A DNA stretch of 59,309 nt from Pukyongia sp. (GCA_030148705.1 JASBSY010000021.1:1-59309); one strand, 5' to 3'; positions 33,518 through 43,062 are shown, counted from the stretch's first letter. Notes: a model not told the origin generated them from the sequence alone. Made by a program: numbers and translations.

Positions 33518-34972
33518 CTAATCGGCCTGCACCAATTCAATACTGAAATACGTACCGTCGGGCAGGGTACTGATATTGTTACTAGTTGTATCGGTGAATA
33601 CATACACCTGGTTATAGGCATTCAGTTGAACATATTTGGTAGCCGTGGCCGTGGCCTGATCCCCGTTCCCTACAAAAACATAGGAAGTAGAGCTTGCGAT
33701 CTTATTCGATGCTCCCCAACCTTTGGTTAGAAAGAATTTTACATTCTGGTCGCCCCCACCCGATTTCTGTACGGATACCGCATAGGTAATTCTGTAAGTT
33801 CCCGAAACCGTCACCTGGAAATTGTTGGAATTGACATTTACACCTTCAGCGAATACGGCATTACCGAAACTAATCGGACTGTATTGAGAAAGTGTAGATG
33901 AAGAAGACGCATTGGTTTCAGCCATTTGTACAGACGAAGTCGATGGCGTAGCCCAGGTGGCATTTCCATTGGCATCAGACATAAGTACTTTGCCGGCACC
34001 CTGATTTCCATCATCGATCTTCAGCGATCCGCCAACGATCTTGATATTTCCGTTTACCTGGAGTTTTTCAGTAGGATTACTGGTACCGATACCTACCTTG
34101 GTGGCGTTCCAATTGGCGGCATCGGTGATATTATTCCCAAGGATAAGGGTGTTGGGGTTGCTGGCAGTGGCACCGTAACCCATAGCCATGGCATTTTGTC
34201 CCGATACACTGGCATTCATACCCAGAGCAGTGCTATTCTCTCCGGTAGCTAATGCATTTGTTCCTATTGCCAGGGAGTTGTTATTTGTAGTGGCCTGTGC
34301 ATTGTACCCGATTGCGGTAGCCTGGAAGCCTGAAGCCAAAGCAGAATGCCCTAAGGCCAGTGTACTGTTATTAGTGGTGGCACTGGCGTTGAATCCAAGG
34401 GCTGCAGACTGAAAGCCTGTAGCTGTTGCTGAAGGACCCACGGCAGTAGCTTCGTTGCTGGTGATCGCATTGGCATTGGTGCCGATTGCGATCGAATTGT
34501 TATTATTTGCAGAAGCGCCATACCCGTATGCGATCCCTCCGTTGGGATGAAATAATGCGATCTGACTGTTGTTTACCTTTAACTGTAAAGGACTCCAGTT
34601 GGTACTTCCAATAAACTCACCTCCTGATAAGTCGTTCCCGTTTAGCGACCACTTCTGTGCACCACCGGGGTCGCTACTACCGGAACCACCGGTACTGAGG
34701 ACACTCCATTCGGAACCATTGAAATAATAAAAGCCGGGGGTCACATCTCCCGAGGTTGCGGTGTTATAAACCAGCAGGCTCTCAGCCGGATCGGGAATGG
34801 TGGTAGTATCGTTAGTTCCTGAAAGTTCCACCCTTGGCAGCAACACACCTTTATTGGTGGCCACGACATCCAGAATACTGGAAGCCTCCGGCGTTGTAGT
34901 ATTAACTCCTATCTGAGAATAAACAGAAAATGTAATGAAAAATAATAATGCGGGGGTAATAGTAGATTTCAT
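33518..34972 (-). CDS. Secreted protein with YadA-like head repeats and a C1q/TNF-like C-terminus
   Basis: 484 aa from the ATG at 34972 (an earlier ATG at 34981 would add three residues). A signal peptide ends in VYSQ (about residue 20). Next comes a short module IGVNTTTPEASSILDV...KGVLLPRVEL (21-50), shared with the two other large surface proteins in this window. Residues about 148-280 hold YadA-head-like repeats of about 14 residues. A linker with KVGIGTSNPTEKLQVNGNI follows. The last 130 residues look like a C1q/TNF jelly-roll domain (VSGTYRITYAV, YVQLNAYNQVYVFTD). I see no sorting tail. It is likely a trimeric surface or matrix protein. Confidence 0.78.
   Translation of the reverse strand: MKSTITPALLFFITFSVYSQIGVNTTTPEASSILDVVATNKGVLLPRVELSGTNDTTTIPDPAESLLVYNTATSGDVTPGFYYFNGSEWSVLSTGGSGSSDPGGAQKWSLNGNDLSGGEFIGSTNWSPLQLKVNNSQIALFHPNGGIAYGYGASANNNNSIAIGTNANAITSNEATAVGPSATATGFQSAALGFNASATTNNSTLALGHSALASGFQATAIGYNAQATTNNNSLAIGTNALATGENSTALGMNASVSGQNAMAMGYGATASNPNTLILGNNITDAANWNATKVGIGTSNPTEKLQVNGNIKIVGGSLKIDDGNQGAGKVLMSDANGNATWATPSTSSVQMAETNASSSSTLSQYSPISFGNAVFAEGVNVNSNNFQVTVSGTYRITYAVSVQKSGGGDQNVKFFLTKGWGASNKIASSTSYVFVGNGDQATATATKYVQLNAYNQVYVFTDTTSNNISTLPDGTYFSIELVQAD
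34133..34531 (-). repeat. Coding 14-residue YadA-head-type repeats
   Basis: Codons for residues 148-280 of the secreted protein at 33518-34972. About nine consecutive units of the type A(I/L)G.NA.A.....(S/A)..A, as in trimeric autotransporter heads. Confidence 0.7.
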
Positions 34973-35267
34973 AAATATCAAATTTGGGTGAGCAAATCTA
35001 AAATTTGAATTTTAGTGAAAAAATAATAGTAGTAGTTTTTCGATTACATTCATAAAAACTCGATGAAATGCCTGGTTTTACAGAATTTTCTTATTAAATA
35101 TTAAGAGAAATTGTATCATTGTCAGGAATGTAACAAAAAGGAGTGTCCTCTTAAACCCGGTTTGAAATTGATTGTTCTAAAAGCTGAAATCCGGACATTT
35201 CTGAACGATACTGTCTTTAAAAAACGGTACAGTCATCACATCACGCTTCCTGCTGTATTTTTCGATC
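34973..35267. promoter_or_regulatory. Intergenic region with motif TGTCA-N4-TGTAACAAA
   Basis: No gene fits in these 295 bp. At 35120-35137 lies TGTCA-N4-TGTAACAAA, the same 14 fixed bases as at 52934-52951 upstream of another surface-protein gene. The element would belong to the 33518-34972 gene (minus strand). Otherwise only AT-rich sequence is seen. Confidence 0.4.
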
Positions 35268-37928
35268 TTAATTGCTCCCGGCCGACGTAATTCGATCCAG
35301 CCTGGCTTCGATATCTCGTATTGCGGCTCTTAGGGTAGCGAGTTCTTCTCGTTGTGTATCGATAAGCTGTTGTTGCTCCTGAATGGCTTTGGTTAAAATA
35401 GGAATCATTCCCAGGTAATTAACAGATTTGATGCTGCGTTCCGAAACTTCATTATCGTTAACGGAAACATTGATCAATGTTTGCTGTTGAACCAGTTCAG
35501 GAAACAGCGCATCGAGTTCCTGGGCGATAAAACCGGTCTGTGCAGCCTCGGGCAGGCCGAAATTCTGCACATCGGCCTTCTTAAAATAGTAATTCTTGAT
35601 TTTAATTTCAGACAGCCTCTGCAAAACGTTCCCGGCATCCCGGATTCGTTCCTTTAGATTAATATCTGAAGGATTGGTAAAGGTGCCTGAAACATACACA
35701 TCTCCAACAAAATATCCTGCATAACTGCCCGCCTTCTGCACGTCTGAATAAACCCCGTAGTGGGTACCGCCGGCGGTATTGGAAATCTGGTTGTACATAC
35801 CATACTTTCTTCCTGTTCCGGACCCGCTAAGCACGTTAACCGCCCCAAAATGATCTCCATTCCCTGTGTTTATATTGTTCGAATAGAATCCCCGCTGGAT
35901 CCCGCTGGCCGAACTGCCTATTGAGGCGACAAACCCCCGGGTTTCGCCTGTTCCATTTCCCAACAGCGATGCGTAAAATCCGGAATGTGTTCCGGTGCCT
36001 CCGCCGTTTAATAAGTTGTACGTACCTGTATGTGTCCCATTGCCTGCGCCTGAAAGAGCATTATAAGAACCATAATGAACCCCATCCCCTGCACTGTCAT
36101 TTGTAAAATAGCTTCCGTACTGCGTGCCGGTTCCGGTAACCGTTCCCTGTATTTCTGTATAAGTTCCCGCAAGAATACCGTTTCCGCCGGCTACAAAATT
36201 ATTGTAGGCGGCAATCTGATTACCGTTTCCAATACTTCCGGTAAATTCCGTCCATATTCCGGTGAGATTACCACTACCTTCCGAAAAGGTTGAGAACACC
36301 CCTGTATGCGCCCCGCTTCCCGTACCTGAAAAGCTGTTGTGCACTCCAAAATGCGAAGCATTCCCGCTATTGGAGATCGTATTAGCCGTGCCATATTGAA
36401 TACCGATGCCTGAACCCGAGAGCGTATGCAATGTACCATAATGACTACCGCCTCCGGGACTGTCGTTCAGCAGATAATGCCCATAGTGATCCCCGGTGCC
36501 GTTAACGGTGTTGTCCAGCTGTGTATATACTCCGGCCAGGACACCATTTCCTCCGGAGAAATACCTGTTGTAAGCACCAATTTGATTCCCGTTTCCCACG
36601 CTTCCGGAGAATTCAGTCCAGGCGCCTGTAAGATTACCACTTCCATTTGAGAATCGGCTAATTATCCCGGTGTGATATCCTGTACCGCTACCGCTGAATG
36701 TATTATCCATTCCCCAATGATCCCCATCCGCGCTGTTTGAAATTATATTCTGAACCCCGTATTGCTCCCCTGTACCGGCTCCCGACAGCGTGGTGTAAAC
36801 ACCCCAATGTTCCCCGCTTCCTGTATTTCCTATTATGTTTCTGCTGCCTACCTGTGGTCCGGTCCCGCTGCCGTTTAAATCGGATCGTATCCCGTAATGC
36901 ACATTGGTTCCATTCCCCGTTAATAAATTGTAGACGCCATAATGAGCCCCATTGCCATCTCCTTGCAGATAATTCACGCCTCCATAGTGATCGGAGTCGC
37001 CGTTGTTGATATTATTCACATAAAAGCCACGATGAATACCGGAACTGGTCCCTGCCATGGAGGCGACGAACCCTCTGATCTCTCCTGTGCCGCTACCCGT
37101 CGAATTTGAGTAAAATCCCGTTTGGGTACCGGAACCAGCTGAAGACAATAAATTGTAGGTACCGGTATGTACCCCGTTCCCCGATCCCGAGATAGAATTA
37201 TAAGTTCCATAATGAACACCGTCGCCGGAAACAGAGTTGAAACTGGCGTTACCATACTGATTGCCTGAACCGCTTCCCAGGAGTTGGGTATAAGAGCCAT
37301 AGTGTTCTCCGGTTCCTCCACCGTTCAGTAGGGTGTGTACCCCCCGGTGTTCCCCGTCCCCGGCACCCAATACCCTTCCAAAAATGCCAACCATGGTAGC
37401 GTCGGACGAATTCGTCACCTCAGACAACAATCCGTAAGTGGCTGTATTCACCGCCCCGTCCATGAGTACATACATCCCTCGCCCGCCTATACTGGACTGG
37501 AGATCGAAGGGCCAGTCGGCCGTATTTTTACCAATGGCAATCTGCCCCATGGTGTACATATCATCGTTGATGTCATTTGGTGGATTGGTGGTACTTTCCT
37601 CGTACCAGTCGATATCATCGATGGCAGTAGCCGAAGTAACCAGCCTTTCCCAAGTACTGCCGTTAAAATAGTAATAACCCGTTCCGCTGCCACCAATCGT
37701 GGTCGCGTTCGTATTATAGATCAATAACCCAGCAGCAGCTGTATTGACCCCATCCAGCATCGTGGTTGAAATATCGGCTAAAGAGACATTGGGAATAAGG
37801 ATTCCCTTATCGGCTGAAGCCACATCCAGAATGGCAGAGGGATCGGGTATCACCGTGCCCACTCCAACCTGGCCAAATGACGAATAACAACAAAAAACGA
37901 TCGAAAGTAATAAGACGTGCCTTTTCAT
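35268..37928 (-). CDS. Secreted Gly-rich repeat protein with S74 tail-chaperone domain
   Basis: 886 aa. A signal peptide ending FGQ (about 20) is followed by the VGVGTVIPDPSAILDV...KGILIPNVSL module (21-50). Residues about 180-735 are a long array of Gly-rich units of 15-17 residues built around HYGxYxxLSGSG. The N-terminal and central blocks recur as higher-order copies. The end (about 754-886) matches a peptidase_S74 intramolecular chaperone (SDINLKERI...GFIAQELDALFPELV) with a coiled-coil tail rich in EQQQLI. S74 is best known from phage tail spikes, but here the signal peptide points to a surface protein. It likely forms a trimeric beta-solenoid stalk. Confidence 0.8.
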   Translation of the reverse strand: MKRHVLLLSIVFCCYSSFGQVGVGTVIPDPSAILDVASADKGILIPNVSLADISTTMLDGVNTAAAGLLIYNTNATTIGGSGTGYYYFNGSTWERLVTSATAIDDIDWYEESTTNPPNDINDDMYTMGQIAIGKNTADWPFDLQSSIGGRGMYVLMDGAVNTATYGLLSEVTNSSDATMVGIFGRVLGAGDGEHRGVHTLLNGGGTGEHYGSYTQLLGSGSGNQYGNASFNSVSGDGVHYGTYNSISGSGNGVHTGTYNLLSSAGSGTQTGFYSNSTGSGTGEIRGFVASMAGTSSGIHRGFYVNNINNGDSDHYGGVNYLQGDGNGAHYGVYNLLTGNGTNVHYGIRSDLNGSGTGPQVGSRNIIGNTGSGEHWGVYTTLSGAGTGEQYGVQNIISNSADGDHWGMDNTFSGSGTGYHTGIISRFSNGSGNLTGAWTEFSGSVGNGNQIGAYNRYFSGGNGVLAGVYTQLDNTVNGTGDHYGHYLLNDSPGGGSHYGTLHTLSGSGIGIQYGTANTISNSGNASHFGVHNSFSGTGSGAHTGVFSTFSEGSGNLTGIWTEFTGSIGNGNQIAAYNNFVAGGNGILAGTYTEIQGTVTGTGTQYGSYFTNDSAGDGVHYGSYNALSGAGNGTHTGTYNLLNGGGTGTHSGFYASLLGNGTGETRGFVASIGSSASGIQRGFYSNNINTGNGDHFGAVNVLSGSGTGRKYGMYNQISNTAGGTHYGVYSDVQKAGSYAGYFVGDVYVSGTFTNPSDINLKERIRDAGNVLQRLSEIKIKNYYFKKADVQNFGLPEAAQTGFIAQELDALFPELVQQQTLINVSVNDNEVSERSIKSVNYLGMIPILTKAIQEQQQLIDTQREELATLRAAIRDIEARLDRITSAGSN
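35724..37391 (-). repeat. Coding Gly-rich repeats, 15-17 residues, with higher-order copies
   Basis: Codons 180-735 of the 886-aa protein. Residues 235-320 recur at 614-699 (offset about 379), and 405-505 recur at 526-626 (offset about 121). Duplication of large blocks, besides the basic unit, is visible. Confidence 0.75.
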
Positions 37929-38093
37929 AATGGAATTATTTAAGCGCAGGCCGTTCAGAAAATCGGAGGAAATTCAAATATATGAAATATTAGTCGCTGG
38001 TAAACAGGAATTTACCTGTATTCTAACAGGGTTTTTCACCATTTGCATAGCGTTTTACAAAATCGTAACATTACAAAACCAAAAATCGATTGC

Positions 38094-39569
38094 ATGCAAG
38101 ACAAGGACAATATTTCCGAATTTGAAATTGAAGACCAGAAAATTGTAGAAAATATAGACCTGAATATCTGGGAGGCTTTAATTCCTGTGGTTGTATTAAT
38201 GGCACTACTTGCTTATAATATATTTGTGAAGGATGGTGTATGGCTGGGTGATTATTCGAATCAGTATATTCTTCTTATTGGCGGTGGGGTAGCCGCAATT
38301 GTTGGTTTTTATAATCGAGTGGGAATTGCCCGAATGGTAAAGGAGGTTGTGGAAAACCTGAAAAGTATATTAATTCCAGTCGTTATATTATTACTAGTGG
38401 GAGCATTGGCAGGTACTTGGTTGGTAAGCGGTGTGATCCCTGCCATGGTATACTATGGACTTCAAGTGTTAAGTCCGGCAATCTTTCTACCCGCTTCTGT
38501 TGTTATTGCGGCTATTATTTCTGTTGCTACCGGTAGTTCATGGACTACTTCAGCTACTGTAGGTATTGCGTTAATTGGAATAGGAACCGCACTAGGTATT
38601 TCCGGAGGAATGATAGCGGGAGCGGTTATTTCCGGAGCCTATTTCGGCGATAAGATGTCTCCTTTAAGCGACACCACCAATCTTGCTCCTGCCATGGCAG
38701 GTACCAATCTTTTTACCCATATACGGTATATGGCATTTACTACAGTCCCAACAATATTGATTACTCTTGTAGTATTCAGTATTTTAAGTACTACTTTGAA
38801 TGCCACTGGAAATGCGGACATATCAGGCTTACTGGCCACTGTGGATAATACATTCGACATCAACCCATGGTTATTCAGTGTGCCGATATTAGTGATTGTC
38901 CTTATCCTTTTAAAAACAAAGCCACTTCTTGCTTTAACATCTGGTGTTATTGCTGCTATCATAGTTGCATTTATTTTTCAGCAGGAGGTGTTGTCTGGTC
39001 TATCGGATTCGCAGGGAATGGCAATAGTAAATGCGGTTTTTGTTGATACGGCTATAACTACAGAGAATGAAACGCTAAACGATCTTTTTAGCGCTGGTGG
39101 GATGTGGGGTATGAATTGGACTATTTTATTAATTGTTTGCGCAATGGTTTTCGGAGGGATTATGGATGGAATCGGTGCTTTGGCTCGGATTACTAAAGCA
39201 TTACTTAAACTTGCGTCAAGTATCTTCGGGCTTTTCGCGAGTACTGTGGTAAGTTGTCTTGGACTCAATATTATTGCTTCAGATCAGTACTTAGCCATTG
39301 TTATCCCGGGTAAAATGTTTAAGCAGGCTTACGAAGACCGTGGACTGGCTCCTGAAAACCTATCGCGAACGTTGGAGGATTCTGGTACCGTAACGTCGGT
39401 ACTCATTCCGTGGAATACGTGTGGAGCATATCAAAGTGGCGTATTGGGTGTAGGAGTTGGTGAATATTTCTTTTATGCGATCTTTAACTGGCTAAGTCCG
39501 TTTATGACCCTGATATTTGCAGCTTTCAGAATTAAAATAAAACAACTGAGTACCGTTAACGCTTCTTAA
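38094..39569 (+). CDS. nhaC: Na+/H+ antiporter NhaC
   Basis: 491 aa from the ATG at 38094; the frame starts earlier at a TTG inside an AT-rich spacer. About 11-12 hydrophobic segments with family hallmarks GALAGTWLVSGVIPAMVYYG, SVATGSSWTTSATVG and GAYFGDKMSPLSDTTNLAPAM. It exchanges Na+ for H+ across the inner membrane, which suits a marine or salt-exposed bacterium. It is preceded by the 165-bp gap to the minus-strand S74 gene and probably has its own promoter there. Its AT content is somewhat higher than in the housekeeping genes nearby. Confidence 0.92.
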   Translation: MQDKDNISEFEIEDQKIVENIDLNIWEALIPVVVLMALLAYNIFVKDGVWLGDYSNQYILLIGGGVAAIVGFYNRVGIARMVKEVVENLKSILIPVVILLLVGALAGTWLVSGVIPAMVYYGLQVLSPAIFLPASVVIAAIISVATGSSWTTSATVGIALIGIGTALGISGGMIAGAVISGAYFGDKMSPLSDTTNLAPAMAGTNLFTHIRYMAFTTVPTILITLVVFSILSTTLNATGNADISGLLATVDNTFDINPWLFSVPILVIVLILLKTKPLLALTSGVIAAIIVAFIFQQEVLSGLSDSQGMAIVNAVFVDTAITTENETLNDLFSAGGMWGMNWTILLIVCAMVFGGIMDGIGALARITKALLKLASSIFGLFASTVVSCLGLNIIASDQYLAIVIPGKMFKQAYEDRGLAPENLSRTLEDSGTVTSVLIPWNTCGAYQSGVLGVGVGEYFFYAIFNWLSPFMTLIFAAFRIKIKQLSTVNAS

Positions 39570-39629
39570 TGTTAAGCGTGATATAAATAATCCGGTACTC
39601 TTAAAGAGATTTATACATTTATATAAAAA

Positions 39630-40124
39630 ATGGCACAAATTACTCTCGATGGCGTTCCCGCACAAACTTCAGGAACTATTCCTCAACCGGGCAGCAAGCC
39701 TCCGGACTTTAAACTGACAGCCACCGATCTATCCACCAAAACCCTACACGACTATAAAGGGCAACTTATATTGAATATATTTCCAAGTATAAACACCGGA
39801 ATTTGCTCGGCTTCCGTGAGAAAGTTCAATAAAGAAGTAACAAGTCTCCCTAATACTACCGTGCTGTGCATTTCGAGAGACCTTCCCTTCTCACAGGCTA
39901 ACTTTTGTGCCGCAGAAGGATTGGATAAGGTTGTTATGCTGTCCGACTTTAAGACGGCACAATTCGGAAAAGACTACGGTTTATTGATTACAAGCGGGGC
40001 TTTCGATGGATTGCTTTCAAGAGTTGTGCTGATAATTAATGAGTTGGGAATTATTACCTATGCTGAACAGGTGCCGGAGATCGGACAAGAGCCTGATTAT
40101 TCGGCTGCTTTAAAAAACGTCTAA
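39630..40124 (+). CDS. tpx: Thiol peroxidase (Tpx)
   Basis: 164 aa 2-Cys atypical peroxiredoxin. Peroxidatic Cys59 in INTGICSASVRKFN and resolving Cys93 in QANFCAAEGL; the spacing is that of E. coli Tpx (61 and 95). It removes hydroperoxides in the cytosol using thioredoxin. The stop is 1 bp before dgkA, so the two are co-transcribed, while nhaC 60 bp upstream may be separate. Confidence 0.95.
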   Translation: MAQITLDGVPAQTSGTIPQPGSKPPDFKLTATDLSTKTLHDYKGQLILNIFPSINTGICSASVRKFNKEVTSLPNTTVLCISRDLPFSQANFCAAEGLDKVVMLSDFKTAQFGKDYGLLITSGAFDGLLSRVVLIINELGIITYAEQVPEIGQEPDYSAALKNV

Positions 40125-40125
40125 T

Positions 40126-40485
40126 ATGTGGAACAGTTATCTTGGAAGACGAATAAAAGGCTTTAAATACGCCACCAAAGGAGCCTGGATGTTATTGCGG
40201 TATGAAGCCAGTATTCAAGTGCAGGCAGTTATAGCCATTCTCGTTACAATTGCAGGATTTTATTACGACATCTCAGCCACCGAGTGGATCTTTCAAACGC
40301 TTGCCATCGGCCTGGTAATGAGCATAGAAGGACTGAACACAGCTGCCGAGGAGATCGCCAATTTTATTCATCCCGATATCCATGACAAGATTGGATATAT
40401 TAAGGATGTCGCTGCAGGAGCAGTGTTCTTCGCCGCCGTTGCGGCTATAGTGGTCGCCTGTATAATCTACCTTCCTAAAATTTAA
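40126..40485 (+). CDS. dgkA: Diacylglycerol kinase family protein
   Basis: 119 aa small integral membrane protein with three TM segments. The motif EGLNTAAEEIANFI and KIGYIKDVAAGAV matches the DgkA catalytic region (the NTA.E..D......K..KD.AAGAV pattern). It phosphorylates diacylglycerol or undecaprenol. It is directly downstream of tpx. Confidence 0.9.
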   Translation: MWNSYLGRRIKGFKYATKGAWMLLRYEASIQVQAVIAILVTIAGFYYDISATEWIFQTLAIGLVMSIEGLNTAAEEIANFIHPDIHDKIGYIKDVAAGAVFFAAVAAIVVACIIYLPKI

Positions 40486-40594
40486 TGCATCTTGTAAAGA
40501 GGTGATTTATAGAAAGTTATTCCCGCATAAATTTAATTTTAAGGAGAACTTTTTTTAATTTTAGCCAGACTCCCCTTCACCTAACCAATTAAAA

Positions 40595-41995
40595 ATGAAA
40601 CGAATTCTTCTAATTGTGGTCCTTCTCAGCTTGGGATTGATCGTAAACGCTCAAACTACAGAAAGTTCAGATACACCAGCACCGGTTATCTTTATTTACG
40701 ACGCCAGCGGTTCTATGTGGGGCCAGATGGAAGGTAAGACTAAAATGGAAATTGCCTCCACCGTACTGTCTTCAACCGTAAATACCCTGCCCGGGCAACA
40801 GCAGATAGGATTGGTAGCTTATGGTCACAGACAAGAAGGTGATTGTAAGGACGTAGAATTCCTTGTTGATTCATCCTCCGGTAACGCAGCAGCAATTAAT
40901 TCGGCGCTAACCGGAATTAAACCACTTGGAATGACACCTCTGGCCTATTCCGCAACTGTTGTCATCGACCATTTAAAGCAACAAAACAAAAAAGCAACAA
41001 TCATTTTAATAACCGACGGTATCGAATCCTGTAAAGGGAACATCTGTGAGGTTGTAAAGGCTGCGAAGGCAGAAGGGATTGATTTTAAGTTGCATATTAT
41101 CGGTTTTGGGTTAAAGTCGGGAGAAACAACAGAACTAAAGTGTGCGGCATCGGCCGGAGATGGTACTTATTTCGATGCTGCCAATGCAGGTGACCTCAGC
41201 GCAGTGCTCAACGAAGCAGTGGTTAGCGGTGTGGATAAACCTAAAGGAAATTTCGGGGTGTTTGCCACCACCAATGGCCAACCAATCGATGTTTGGGTGC
41301 GAGCCTATACTCCTGGAACAAAAGATGAAATTGGAGCGCTACGTACTTATGGAGAAACCCGGTATATGTACCTACCCACCGGGAAATTCGACTTGTTGGT
41401 GACGCCACTTTCTACCGATATAAAATCTCTAAAACTAGAATCGGTCGAGAATGTTGAAAGTGAAATGACTATTAAAGAAGTTGCTTTCGATGGAGGTATA
41501 TTGAAGGTAAGTGCATTCAACAACGAGGAAGGCTGGGATGCAGTAGTAAAAGTTATGGATCCGGACGGAAATGTGGCCGCTTCATCCCGTACCTACGGTC
41601 GAACCATTGAAATGGAAGTGAATCCCGGCACGTACACCCTAAGTTACCAGGCATTGGTCCTTGAAGGACTGAATACTAAGCATCTTACAGATGAAATAGA
41701 AGTAACTGCCGGAAGTACGAAGGAAGTTACTCATGAGTTTAGTTCCGGCTTCGCGAACATCTACCCAAAAGTAGGCGGGGCCCTCATTGATTGCGTAGTT
41801 AACGTCTATGAGATTGAGAGTGATAAAAATGTAGCTAACAGCAGGAGTTATACCAAAGGTGCCAGTTTTATGCTTAACCCCGCCAAATATCGGGTTAAAG
41901 TAATTCCACTAGGTGCCCATAAGGGGAAAGCAACTCAGCTTATAGAACTGGAAGTTACCAAAGGCGGGACAGTCGATAAAACGATTAATTTCTAA
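40595..41995 (+). CDS. Secreted von Willebrand factor A domain protein
   Basis: 466 aa with a signal peptide ending VNAQ (about residue 20). The VWA domain (about 30-210) has the MIDAS motif D36-A-S-G-S, a Thr and the later Asp in TDGIESCKGN, so metal binding is intact. The rest (about 215-466) is beta-rich and may consist of Ig-like or CnaB-like repeats (GNFGVFATTNGQPIDVWVRAYTP, ILKVSAFNNEEGWDAVVKV). Function is unknown. A 2-bp gap to the next membrane gene implies a pair. Confidence 0.85.
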   Translation: MKRILLIVVLLSLGLIVNAQTTESSDTPAPVIFIYDASGSMWGQMEGKTKMEIASTVLSSTVNTLPGQQQIGLVAYGHRQEGDCKDVEFLVDSSSGNAAAINSALTGIKPLGMTPLAYSATVVIDHLKQQNKKATIILITDGIESCKGNICEVVKAAKAEGIDFKLHIIGFGLKSGETTELKCAASAGDGTYFDAANAGDLSAVLNEAVVSGVDKPKGNFGVFATTNGQPIDVWVRAYTPGTKDEIGALRTYGETRYMYLPTGKFDLLVTPLSTDIKSLKLESVENVESEMTIKEVAFDGGILKVSAFNNEEGWDAVVKVMDPDGNVAASSRTYGRTIEMEVNPGTYTLSYQALVLEGLNTKHLTDEIEVTAGSTKEVTHEFSSGFANIYPKVGGALIDCVVNVYEIESDKNVANSRSYTKGASFMLNPAKYRVKVIPLGAHKGKATQLIELEVTKGGTVDKTINF

Positions 41996-41997
41996 TC

Positions 41998-42987
41998 ATG
42001 AGAAAGCTGTTAAAACCCGCTAAGTTACTCTTCTATCTGCTCTGTGCATTGGTATTCTTTATTGTCGGGCTTTACGTGGCCGGAGCCCTGGGTGCCGGAA
42101 AGAACCAGGGACTTGCCGGCGGGGCTATAGTATTGGGGTACGGAGTGATGTTTAGTGGCGCTGCCTTCCTGCTGTCGATTGCCGTAGCATTCAAACTCCC
42201 ACATAAGTACGTAGTGACAACCAACTGGATACTATTCGGATTGTTGGTTATTGGCTATGGTGTAACACATTACAGGTATGTAACGCGAGAGAGAGATAGG
42301 GATACAGATAAAACAGATACTCCAAAAACGCCTTCAGCACCGGCAGAGAATCCTCCAACTGCCATGTACAATCCTTCATTAAAGGTCGGTTTAAAAAAGT
42401 ATAAAGGTGAGCAGCTTTCAAATTCTCCCTTGGGAATGGGTTTTTTCATCCCAAACTTTTACGAACACAGTTCCATCTATTTTTATTCGATACCAAACTT
42501 TGAAAAATCGCTAATGGAGCATTCGGTTGTAGATAGTATGACCTTCGTCCGAAACAAATACAACCAATTTGAGATCATGACTGCTCCGCCCTGGTTAAAT
42601 CCGGACATCCTTAAATTGGATTATGATCTCTTGTATTTTAATATTCGCAGTGTTTCTGAAGAATTTGTTGAGGTAGTGGTTAATACGACCGATGGGCGAA
42701 CCTCTTTTTTAAGCAGAACCTCCGGAACTATCATGTATTGGCCGGATTTTCTGTTGAAGGTTCATTCGATAGAATATCCTCCGGAATCGAACGAGATGGT
42801 GCGTGTTCGTCCATTTGAAACTTCAGGAGCCGTAAATTTATCATACGATTTTATGAAACCCTTGCAGGTACAGGGAAACTGGATAAAGGTGCTGCTGCTT
42901 GACCAGGACTATAACAAGTTGGGAAAAGGCTGGATTCGATGGAAGGATGGCAAAGAATTACTTATTCGCTTCAATCTTCTAAGCTGA
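41998..42987 (+). CDS. Membrane protein paired with the VWA protein, unknown
   Basis: 329 aa. Three hydrophobic segments in the first 95 residues are followed by a charged and proline-rich linker (DRDTDKTDTPKTPSAPAENP). Then a soluble domain of about 200 residues follows, with no recognised family. It starts 2 bp after the VWA gene stop, so the two are very likely translated together. One may expect a surface or periplasmic complex, but I have no direct support for any activity. Confidence 0.75.
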   Translation: MRKLLKPAKLLFYLLCALVFFIVGLYVAGALGAGKNQGLAGGAIVLGYGVMFSGAAFLLSIAVAFKLPHKYVVTTNWILFGLLVIGYGVTHYRYVTRERDRDTDKTDTPKTPSAPAENPPTAMYNPSLKVGLKKYKGEQLSNSPLGMGFFIPNFYEHSSIYFYSIPNFEKSLMEHSVVDSMTFVRNKYNQFEIMTAPPWLNPDILKLDYDLLYFNIRSVSEEFVEVVVNTTDGRTSFLSRTSGTIMYWPDFLLKVHSIEYPPESNEMVRVRPFETSGAVNLSYDFMKPLQVQGNWIKVLLLDQDYNKLGKGWIRWKDGKELLIRFNLLS

Positions 42988-43033
42988 CAGGTTTTTCTTT
43001 TCTCTAAAAAATTTTAAATTGTTTGGGACGTTG

Positions 43034-43041
43034 TATATTTG
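43034..43041 (+). promoter_or_regulatory. -7 promoter box for ftsK
   Basis: TATATTTG is a perfect TAnnTTTG match, 21 bp before the ftsK ATG. The -33 side (around 43011) is only TTT-like. It probably drives the ftsK-lolA-lptF/G group. Confidence 0.5.
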
Positions 43042-43062
43042 CTTAACACAACCCAAAGCTGC

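Noticed and set aside
39570-39629. Inverted repeat after nhaC as a terminator
   Set aside because: The stem is short and has no T-run.
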